From: Bacillota bacterium
GTDB taxonomy: Bacteria; Bacillota; Clostridia; Oscillospirales; Acutalibacteraceae
DNA: 10,646 bases
Assembly: GCA_023415895.1 (NCBI GenBank)
Contig: JAEZJA010000071.1
Coordinates: forward strand, 1-10,646
Reading direction: 5' to 3'
Shown here in pieces: positions 5,463 to 10,646 of this stretch; positions within the stretch are counted from its first letter, which is position 1; the number at the start of each line of letters is the position of its first letter. A program made the position numbers and the translations under genes. The notes beneath the pieces are model-generated. The model had not been told where the DNA came from. It saw nothing but the letters and a program-made list of their open reading frames with translations, and ran no database searches.

Positions 5463-6479
5463 ATGAAAATACTTTCCATTGAATCCTCCTGCGATGAAAC
5501 GGCGGCAGCGGTTGTTGAGGACGGCCGCCGCGTGTTATCCAACGTAGTCGCTTCGCAGGTTGAAGAACACAAATTATATGGCGGCGTTGTCCCTGAGATC
5601 GCCAGCCGCCGTCACACCGAGGCTATTTGCGGTGTGGTACGGCAGGCGCTGGAACAGGCACAAACGCCGCTTTCTTCTGTGGACGCGTTGGCCGTCACCT
5701 ATGCGCCCGGTCTAATCGGCGCGCTGCTGGTGGGCGTCAATTTCGCGAAAGGGCTGTCGCTGTCGGCCGGTCTGCCGCTGATTCCGGTACACCATCTGCG
5801 CTCGCACATCGCGGCCAACTATCTGGCCTATCCCGAGCTTAAGCCGCCCTTTCTTTGTCTGGTGGTGTCGGGCGGGCACAGCCATATTGTGCAGGTAGAG
5901 GACTATACCCGCTTTCATGTGGTAGGACGCACGCGCGACGATGCGGCGGGGGAATGCTTTGACAAAGCGGCACGCGCAATGGGCATGCCTTATCCAGGCG
6001 GCATCCATCTGGATGCGCGCGCGGCGGCAGGGGATCCCCATGCCTATCGTCTGCCCCGCCCCCGTGTCGAAGGCAGTGAATACGATTTCAGCTTTTCGGG
6101 GCTTAAGACCTTTGTGGTCAACCTGCTGCATAACGCCGGTCAAAAGGGGGAGACTGTCAATATTGACGACCTATGTGCCTCCTTCCAGTATCGTGTGGTG
6201 GAGATGCTGACCGAAAACACGCTGCTGGCGGCAAAGCAGACCGGCGCCCAAACCATTGTATTGGCAGGCGGCGTATCCGCCAATTCAGGGTTGCGCCGCC
6301 GCATGAGCGAGGAATGCGCCCGGCTAGGACTCAAGCTGTATGTACCTCCGCTGGCGCTATGCGGTGATAACGGGGCCATGGTGGGCGCACAGGCGTATTA
6401 CGAGTGGCAGGCAGGCCGTGTGGCTGGCACCAACCTGAATGCCTGTGCGACGATGCCGATCGACCAAGCGGACTTTTAA
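5463..6479 (+). CDS. tsaD: tRNA N6-threonylcarbamoyladenosine transferase subunit TsaD
   Basis: TsaD (Gcp/Kae1) transfers the threonylcarbamoyl group onto A37 of tRNAs reading ANN codons, in a complex with TsaB and TsaE. The 338 residues have full family length and the ASKHA fold motifs: IESSCDETA (6-14), VVPEIASRRHTE (42-53), the metal ligands His111 and His115, VSGGHSH (135-141), GECFDKAAR (163-171), SFSGLKT (210-216), AGGVSAN (268-274) and CGDNGAM (300-306; Asp302 is the third ligand). The metal loop reads HHLRSH, not the common NHxEGH; the histidines are kept. Start: ATG 5463 with GGAGA at 5451-5455. It is the last gene of the polA run. tsaB and tsaE, often adjacent in Firmicutes, are not in the window and must lie elsewhere. 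Confidence 0.96.
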   Translation: MKILSIESSCDETAAAVVEDGRRVLSNVVASQVEEHKLYGGVVPEIASRRHTEAICGVVRQALEQAQTPLSSVDALAVTYAPGLIGALLVGVNFAKGLSLSAGLPLIPVHHLRSHIAANYLAYPELKPPFLCLVVSGGHSHIVQVEDYTRFHVVGRTRDDAAGECFDKAARAMGMPYPGGIHLDARAAAGDPHAYRLPRPRVEGSEYDFSFSGLKTFVVNLLHNAGQKGETVNIDDLCASFQYRVVEMLTENTLLAAKQTGAQTIVLAGGVSANSGLRRRMSEECARLGLKLYVPPLALCGDNGAMVGAQAYYEWQAGRVAGTNLNACATMPIDQADF

Positions 6480-6566
6480 AACGCCATTATGCAGGATTAA
6501 CGTCATAAAAATGCAAAATTCCTGACGCGGCAGAAAAATGTTATCAAATTATTCATACTTTGTATA

Positions 6567-6605
6567 TTGTGTTTTCCAAGCAAATCAGTATAATAGAATT
6601 ATACT
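6567..6605 (+). promoter_or_regulatory. pckG promoter with a perfect dyad over the -10 box
   Basis: The gap 6480-6648 is AT-rich. TATAAT at 6589-6594 is a perfect -10 box; the -35 candidate TTGTGT (6567-6572, spacer 16) is weak, which suits an activated or otherwise regulated promoter. A perfect inverted repeat, AGTATAAT (6587-6594) and ATTATACT (6598-6605) around AGA, covers the -10. A second TATAAT follows at 6605-6610. The nine bases GCAAAATTC occur twice, at 6513-6521 and 6614-6622. The dyad could be a repressor site, but it also arises partly from the AT-rich -10 sequence itself. Confidence 0.5.
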
Positions 6606-6648
6606 ATAATGGAGCAAAATTCGCTGAATGTTGAAAGGAGTTTATACC

Positions 6649-8409
6649 ATGACCCAGAACCAATCCGTCCTTGCGTGGATAGAAGAAAAGAAGGCTCTGG
6701 TTCAACCCGATCAAGTCGTTTGGATAGACGGCTCGGATGAACAGCTTGAATCACTGCGCGCTCAGGCTTGCAAAACCGGAGAAATACTCAAATTGAATCA
6801 GGAGAAGTTGCCTGGCTGTTATTTGCACCGTACCGCGGTCAATGACGTTGCGCGTGTAGAGCATCGCACCTTTATCTGCTCCGAGAAGGAAGAGGATGCA
6901 GGCCCCACAAACAACTGGATGGCACCTGCCGATGCTTACAAAATGGTGTATGATATTGCTCGCGGAAGTTATAAAGGACGTACGATGTATGTGATCCCGT
7001 ATTCCATGGGCCCGGTGGGTTCGCCCTTTGCCAAATACGGCATTGAGCTGACCGACTCCATCTATGTGGTGCTCAATATGGCGATCATGACACGCATCGG
7101 CCAGAAAGTGCTCGACGCGTTGGGCGACAGCAACGACTGGGTGCGCGGCTTGCACTGCAAATGCGATATTGATGAAGAGAAGCGGTATATCTGCCACTTC
7201 CCGCAGGATAACACCATCATCTCGGTTAATTCGGGCTACGGCGGAAATGTGCTGCTGGGCAAAAAGTGCTTCGCCCTGCGTATTGCCTCCAACCTTGGCC
7301 GTCAGGAAGGCTGGATGGCCGAGCATATGCTGATCCTCGGCCTGCAGAACCCCAAGGGCGAGATCAAGTACATTGCGGCCGCCTTCCCCTCTGCCTGCGG
7401 CAAAACCAACCTGGCCATGCTGATTCCGCCCGAGCTGTATGAGAAGAAGGGCTACAAGATCTGGTGCGTGGGTGATGACATTGCCTGGATGCGCATTGGT
7501 CAGGATGGCCGTCTGTGGGCCGTCAACCCCGAAAACGGCTTCTTCGGCGTGGCTCCCGGCACCAATATGAAGTCCAACCCCAATGCGTTGATTTCCACGC
7601 AGAAGGATACCATTTTCACCAACGTTGTTCACAACCTCGACGACAACACCGTCTGGTGGGAGGGTCTGGACAAGAACCCGCCCAAGAATGCGCTCAACTG
7701 GAAGGGCGAAACGTGGGACTGCACGGATGGCTCCAAGGGCGCTCATCCCAACTCCCGCTTCACCGCTCCGGCCAAAAACTGCCCCTGCGTGTCTCCTGAA
7801 TTTGATTCTCACACGGGCGTGCCCATCTCAGCGATTGTCTTTGGTGGCCGCCGTGCCAAAACCGCTCCGTTGGTCTATCAGTCCCGCGACTGGAACCATG
7901 GCGTGTTCGTAGGCTCCATCATGGCCTCTGAGACCACAGCGGCCGCGACCGGTGCTGTGGGTGTTGTCCGCCGTGATCCCATGGCGATGCTGCCCTTCTG
8001 CGGCTATCATATGGCCGATTACTGGGCACACTGGCTGGAGATGGGCGAGAAGCTGGGCGACAAGGCTCCCAAGGTCTTCAATGTCAACTGGTTCCGTCTC
8101 GACGACGAAGGCCACTTTATCTGGCCGGGCTTCGGCGACAACCTCCGCGTTCTGGAATGGATTATCGATCGCTGCGAGGGCAAGGCTGACGCGGTGGAGA
8201 CTCCGATTGGGTATGTCCCCAAAGCGGAAGATATCAACATTGAGGGTCTTGATTTGTCTTTCGAAACCCTCCAGGATTTGTTGAATGTTGATGAACAACT
8301 CTGGTCCAAGGAAGCCGACGGCATTGCTGAGTTCTATCAGAAATTCGGCGACAAGCTGCCGAGCGAGCTGACTGCACAGCTTGAAACCCTGAAAGCCAAC
8401 CTGAAATAA
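6649..8409 (+). CDS. pckG: phosphoenolpyruvate carboxykinase (GTP-dependent)
   Basis: The enzyme interconverts oxaloacetate + GTP with phosphoenolpyruvate + CO2 + GDP. In fermentative anaerobes it can run towards oxaloacetate, or support gluconeogenesis. The 586 residues match the GTP family, not the ATP-dependent PckA. Seen motifs: NSGYGGNVLLGKKCFALRIAS (194-214), nucleotide P-loop FPSACGKTN (246-254) with the hyper-reactive Cys250, metal motif VGDDIAWMR (274-282), the flexible lid region SETTAAA (427-433) and FNVNWFR (477-483). I chose the ATG at 6649, which has AAAGGAG (6634-6640) 8 bases upstream; the ATG at 6628 precedes that site and adds seven residues (MLKGVYT). It appears monocistronic, with its own promoter and a strong terminator. 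The symbol pckA is also used for this family in bacteria. Confidence 0.96.
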   Translation: MTQNQSVLAWIEEKKALVQPDQVVWIDGSDEQLESLRAQACKTGEILKLNQEKLPGCYLHRTAVNDVARVEHRTFICSEKEEDAGPTNNWMAPADAYKMVYDIARGSYKGRTMYVIPYSMGPVGSPFAKYGIELTDSIYVVLNMAIMTRIGQKVLDALGDSNDWVRGLHCKCDIDEEKRYICHFPQDNTIISVNSGYGGNVLLGKKCFALRIASNLGRQEGWMAEHMLILGLQNPKGEIKYIAAAFPSACGKTNLAMLIPPELYEKKGYKIWCVGDDIAWMRIGQDGRLWAVNPENGFFGVAPGTNMKSNPNALISTQKDTIFTNVVHNLDDNTVWWEGLDKNPPKNALNWKGETWDCTDGSKGAHPNSRFTAPAKNCPCVSPEFDSHTGVPISAIVFGGRRAKTAPLVYQSRDWNHGVFVGSIMASETTAAATGAVGVVRRDPMAMLPFCGYHMADYWAHWLEMGEKLGDKAPKVFNVNWFRLDDEGHFIWPGFGDNLRVLEWIIDRCEGKADAVETPIGYVPKAEDINIEGLDLSFETLQDLLNVDEQLWSKEADGIAEFYQKFGDKLPSELTAQLETLKANLK

Positions 8410-8420
8410 GTACCGTAAGG

Positions 8421-8460
8421 CAAGTCCGGTAAACGGTCACGTTTACCGGACTTGATTTTT
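8421..8460 (+). terminator. intrinsic terminator of pckG
   Basis: CAAGTCCGGTAAAC (8421-8434) and GTTTACCGGACTTG (8441-8454) form a perfect 14-bp stem with the loop GGTCAC, followed by ATTTTT. It begins 12 bases after the pckG stop codon and should end transcription efficiently. The next promoter starts only about 10 bases later. Confidence 0.93.
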
Positions 8461-8470
8461 GATCTGGCTG

Positions 8471-8499
8471 TTTACAAATCACCAATATGCTGGTAAGAT
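8471..8499 (+). promoter_or_regulatory. promoter of the zinc-ribbon membrane protein gene
   Basis: TTTACA (8471-8476) and TAAGAT (8494-8499) are separated by the ideal 17 bases, and TGG (8491-8493) makes an extended -10. This vegetative-type promoter lies directly after the pckG terminator and about 50 bases before the start codon at 8552. Confidence 0.72.
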
Positions 8500-8551
8500 G
8501 GAATCTGCTGATTATCCTGTTGCCGATTTTTGTAAACGAGGAGGCATTTGC

Positions 8552-8842
8552 ATGCGCTGTCCTTATTGCCATGAACGCGTAAAAAGAAGTTCGCAGGTAT
8601 GCGAGCACTGCGGTCATCATCTGGCCGTGCAGGAGCAGACTCGGTCGATGGGGCATGTGGCTTTTATTCTGGGGATCCTGGCACTCAGCATTCCGGTTTT
8701 TGGTGCCATCATCGGCATGATCGGGCTGCCCTTTGCCTGCGTCGGCAAACGAAAAAGCGCCATGATTATGAACAGTATCGCCATTGCTGTGTGGGGACTG
8801 GTTTATACGGCGGGCGTCTGCATTCTGGCCTTGCTTGTGTGA
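8552..8842 (+). CDS. small zinc-ribbon membrane protein of unknown function
   Basis: The 96-residue protein starts with a zinc-ribbon: CPYC (Cys3, Cys6), ten residues, then CEHCG (Cys17, Cys20), enough to bind one zinc ion. After a short polar linker (21-33) come hydrophobic segments at about 34-65 (one long or two short spans, rich in Gly and Ile) and 70-96, split by the basic loop GKRKSA. The layout resembles zinc-ribbon proteins joined to DUF4190-like membrane domains, common in Firmicutes and without a defined role. Start: ATG 8552 with GAGGAGG at 8538-8544. The frame is open upstream to 8459, but that would overlap the promoter. It stands between pckG and queT with its own promoter; no functional link to either is visible. 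Confidence 0.75.
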   Translation: MRCPYCHERVKRSSQVCEHCGHHLAVQEQTRSMGHVAFILGILALSIPVFGAIIGMIGLPFACVGKRKSAMIMNSIAIAVWGLVYTAGVCILALLV

Positions 8843-8849
8843 TACAGAC

Positions 8850-8878
8850 TTGACACTCACAGCGGCGCGTGATACAGT
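8850..8878 (+). promoter_or_regulatory. strong promoter of queT with overlapping repeats
   Basis: A consensus -35 TTGACA (8850-8855) is followed after 17 bases by TACAGT (8873-8878), with TGA (8870-8872) giving an extended -10. It starts 8 bases after the stop of the upstream gene. GTGATACAG occurs at 8839-8847 and again at 8869-8877, 30 bases apart. An interrupted inverted repeat also spans the spacer: ACACTCAC (8853-8860) with GTGA (8869-8872) and AGTGT (8876-8880). These could be a regulator site or chance. Transcription would begin near 8885 and produce a ~90-base leader. Confidence 0.7.
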
Positions 8879-8896
8879 GTGACAGTCGACAATGTC

Positions 8897-8926
8897 GGCG
8901 GGGCAGCAGCCGCCTTGAATGGCTGC
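8897..8926 (+). other. competing hairpins in the queT leader
   Basis: Two hairpins share bases and cannot form together. One is GGCGG (8897-8901) with CCGCC (8910-8914). The other is GCAGCC (8906-8911) with GGCTGC (8921-8926) and a 9-base loop. The second ends exactly where the predicted preQ1 aptamer begins at 8927, so it could stack on it. Whether they matter for regulation is unknown. Confidence 0.45.
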
Positions 8927-8968
8927 GGTCAGTTCGTAACCATCCTGACCTTAAATAAAACTAGGGAG
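8927..8968 (+). promoter_or_regulatory. probable preQ1 class I riboswitch controlling queT
   Basis: A six-base-pair stem, GGTCAG (8927-8932) with CTGACC (8945-8950), encloses the 12-base loop TTCGTAACCATC. An A-rich tail TTAAATAAAACTAGGG (8951-8966) follows. Loop length, UUC at its 5' side, the last loop C (the preQ1-pairing position in the Bacillus subtilis aptamer), and the A-rich tail ending in ACUAGGG all fit class I preQ1 riboswitches. The loop element GUAACC recalls the Thermoanaerobacter tengcongensis version. The tail's pseudoknot strand includes the ribosome binding site AGGGAG (8963-8968), so ligand binding should hide it and switch off translation. The downstream queuosine-precursor transporter is a typical target. 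The exact P2 pairs could not be settled by eye. Confidence 0.75.
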
Positions 8969-8976
8969 AATGCCCT

Positions 8977-9510
8977 ATGAAAACGCAAAAGACGCTTCGT
9001 ACTCTGACCGAAGGCGGGCTGATCGCCGCGTTGTACGCAGCCCTCACGCTTGCCGTTGCCCCCATCGCGTATGGCCTTTTTTCCTTTCGCGTATCCGAGC
9101 TGCTGACCATCCTGCCTATGTTTACCCCGGCGGCCATTCCCGGTCTGACGCTGGGATGTGTTCTTGCCAATCTGATCGGTTTCGCCATGGGCAATAATTT
9201 GGCCGGCGCCTGGGATATCCTGTTCGGATCGTTGGCCACATTGCTGGCGGCTTGGCTGACCTACAAGTTGAGGGGCGTGCGCACGTTCGGACTGCCGGTT
9301 GTGGCCACGCTGCCGCCTGTGCTTATCAATGCGGTGGTTATCGGTCTGGAGCTGACCATTGTGCTGTTCGGCTTTTCGTGGCCGGTCTATGCCACGAGTG
9401 CTCTGCTGGTCGGTGCGGGTGAGCTGCTGGCCTGCTGCGTATGCGGCTTGCTGCTGTATACCGCCTTGATCCGGTCGGGAGCGGATAAACGGATATTTCT
9501 GTCCCATTGA
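8977..9510 (+). CDS. queT: queuosine precursor transporter QueT
   Basis: QueT (QrtT/COG4708) is a small integral membrane protein that imports queuosine precursors such as preQ1, probably as the substrate-binding component of an ECF-type transporter. The 177 residues contain about five to six hydrophobic spans and the family's conserved segments: ALYAALTLAVAPIAYG (18-33), FRVSELLTILP (37-47), PAAIPGLTLGCVLAN (51-65), WDILFGSLATLLAAWLTYKLR (79-99), LPPVLINAVVIG (112-123) and GELLAC (148-153). ATG 8977 has AGGGAG 8 bases upstream, within the predicted preQ1 switch. No ECF energising genes are adjacent, as expected where a shared ECF module is encoded elsewhere. A terminator follows, so the transcript is probably monocistronic. 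Confidence 0.92.
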   Translation: MKTQKTLRTLTEGGLIAALYAALTLAVAPIAYGLFSFRVSELLTILPMFTPAAIPGLTLGCVLANLIGFAMGNNLAGAWDILFGSLATLLAAWLTYKLRGVRTFGLPVVATLPPVLINAVVIGLELTIVLFGFSWPVYATSALLVGAGELLACCVCGLLLYTALIRSGADKRIFLSH

Positions 9511-9551
9511 CTTGAGCAGCCGCCTTTAAAATAAACCATAAGAAAATAGTA

Positions 9552-9591
9552 AGAGTCAGCCTACCGAGATAAATCCGAGGCTGGCTCTTTT
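9552..9591 (+). terminator. intrinsic terminator of queT
   Basis: AGAGTCAGCCT (9552-9562) pairs with AGGCTGGCTCT (9578-9588) over 11 bp with one G-U pair, around a 15-base loop, and the run of T ends at 9591. It lies about 40 bases after the queT stop. The U-tract is short (four T including the stem's last base). Confidence 0.8.
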
Positions 9592-9679
9592 GCATGTTGT
9601 CTCCTGTATAGTATTGACCAAAAAAGAAATGCTAGTGGTATGCGACTGGAGTGTCTCAAATTGGGGAGGTACTTTCAAA

Positions 9680-10646
9680 ATGAATTCATTATGGCTTCAG
9701 ACGTCAACACTCCCGACTTTTGATCGTTTACAGGAAGATATTCACACCGATGTTTTGATCATTGGCGGAGGAATCACGGGGATTCTGTGCGCCTATCTGC
9801 TGGGCCAAGCAGGCGTCAACTATGTGCTGGTTGACGCCGACAGAATCGGCAACGGAATTACGAAAAACACAACGGCGAAAATCACTTCGCAGCACGGTTT
9901 GATTTACGATAAGCTGGTTCGTCAATCGGGAATTGAAAAAGCGCAGATGTACCTGCGTTCCAACCAGGAGGCGCTGGACAAGCTGCGTGAGTTGTGCCAA
10001 AACATCGACTGCGACTTTGAAGATAAAGACGCCTATGTCTATTCACTGGACGATCGGCAAAAAATCGAAAAGGAAATCGAAGCACTGGATAAGATCGGTT
10101 TTCATGCAGAATTCGCAGAGACGCTCCCCCTGCCGTTTACTGTCGCGGGAGCCGAGAGATTCCGCCGTCAGGCGCAGTTTCATCCGTTGAAGTTCCTTGC
10201 GTCCATCGCCCAAGGGCTGAACATTTATGAATACACCCCCGTGCGCGAGCTGATCGGCACAACCGCCGAAACAAGTCAGGGTAGCGTCAGGGCGCAAAAG
10301 ATCATCGTTGCCACGCATTTCCCAATTCTAAATAAGCATGGCAGCTATTTTCTGAAAATGTATCAGCATCGATCCTATGTCATTGCGGTCGAAAACGCGC
10401 CGGACGTTCATGGAATGTACGTGGACGAGGCACAAAAGGGGATGTCCTTCCGCAATCACGACAATCTCCTGCTCATCGGCGGCGGGGATCACCGGACGGG
10501 GAAAAAGGGCGGCAATTGGCAGGAACTTGAGCTGTTTGCCGCGCGTTATTATCCCGATGCCAAAGAACAATACCGCTGGGCAACGCAGGACTGTATGACA
10601 CTCGACAGCGTGCCCTATATCGGCCCCTATTCGGCAAGCACAGAGA
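9680..10646 (+). CDS. FAD-dependent oxidoreductase (DadA/YhfW-like), 5' part
   Basis: The frame opens at ATG 9680, with GGGGAGGT at 9663-9670, and is still open at the window end (322 codons seen). A dinucleotide-binding Rossmann motif DVLIIGGGITG (24-34; Gly29, Gly31, Gly34) is followed by an acidic residue after the second strand (LVDAD, 50-54), as expected for FAD. Later segments IIVATHFP, KHGSYFLKMYQHRSY, LLIGGGDHRTG and TQDCMTLDSVPYIGPYS match the DAO-fold oxidoreductases related to Bacillus YhfW. Many of those end in a Rieske [2Fe-2S] domain, which here would lie outside the window. The substrate is unknown. A weak promoter may exist: TTGACC (9614-9619) with TGG-TATGCG (9636-9644), spacer 19. 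Confidence 0.85.
   Translation, partial: MNSLWLQTSTLPTFDRLQEDIHTDVLIIGGGITGILCAYLLGQAGVNYVLVDADRIGNGITKNTTAKITSQHGLIYDKLVRQSGIEKAQMYLRSNQEALDKLRELCQNIDCDFEDKDAYVYSLDDRQKIEKEIEALDKIGFHAEFAETLPLPFTVAGAERFRRQAQFHPLKFLASIAQGLNIYEYTPVRELIGTTAETSQGSVRAQKIIVATHFPILNKHGSYFLKMYQHRSYVIAVENAPDVHGMYVDEAQKGMSFRNHDNLLLIGGGDHRTGKKGGNWQELELFAARYYPDAKEQYRWATQDCMTLDSVPYIGPYSASTE

Noticed and set aside
6751..7812. 353-residue open frame on the minus strand opposite pckG
   Set aside because: pckG is unmistakable on the + strand; the antisense frame has no recognisable motifs.
8897..8968. preQ1 class II or III riboswitch
   Set aside because: The single small stem with a 12-base loop and short A-rich tail ending at the ribosome binding site fits class I better; the larger class II or III architecture was not seen.

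Overview
The window looks like a chromosomal segment from a GC-rich member of the Firmicutes, probably class Clostridia. The evidence is strong AGGAGG-type ribosome binding sites, a DNA polymerase I with a decayed proofreading domain, a YwlE-type arginine phosphatase, a QueT transporter behind a preQ1-type leader, and intrinsic terminators with U-tracts. Nearly all recognised genes lie on the + strand. The genus cannot be fixed from the sequence alone.

Region 1 (1-655) is compositionally foreign. It is the AT-rich 3' end of a gene for a superfamily 1 (UvrD/Rep-like) helicase, cut by the window edge. By hand count bases 61-120 hold 18 G/C out of 60, against 43 of 60 in bases 2521-2580 inside polA. 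It probably marks the edge of a transferred island. A 253-base gap (656-908) follows, with no convincing gene.

Region 2 (909-1507) holds a small thioredoxin-fold protein that has lost both active-site cysteines. After it come a repeat-like hairpin and a terminator. The polA promoter lies in the same intergenic space.

Region 3 (1508-6479) is a compact five-gene run: polA (DNA polymerase I), ywlE-type phosphatase, rimI (GNAT N-acetyltransferase), a 4-oxalocrotonate-tautomerase-like protein, and tsaD (tRNA t6A synthesis). Gaps are 38-70 bases and no terminator is seen between genes, so they are probably cotranscribed. The run mixes DNA replication/repair, protein phosphate removal, protein acetylation and tRNA modification. 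The usual tsaD partners tsaB and tsaE are not here.

Region 4 (6480-8460) is a monocistronic GTP-dependent PEP carboxykinase gene. It has its own AT-rich promoter, a perfect 19-bp dyad over the -10 box, and a perfect 14-bp-stem terminator.

Region 5 (8461-9591) carries a small zinc-ribbon membrane protein with its own promoter, then queT (queuosine-precursor uptake). queT has a strong promoter and a leader whose last part matches a class I preQ1 riboswitch. Its P2 strand would include the queT ribosome binding site. A terminator closes the unit.

Region 6 (9592-10646) is the start of a FAD-dependent oxidoreductase of the DadA/YhfW type, cut by the window end. No tRNA, rRNA, CRISPR array, complete insertion sequence or replication origin was recognised. 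Most of the window is ordinary housekeeping DNA. The items most worth a second look are the cysteine-less thioredoxin, the queT leader with competing hairpins, the pckG operator-like dyad, and the unseen neighbours of the AT-rich helicase fragment.
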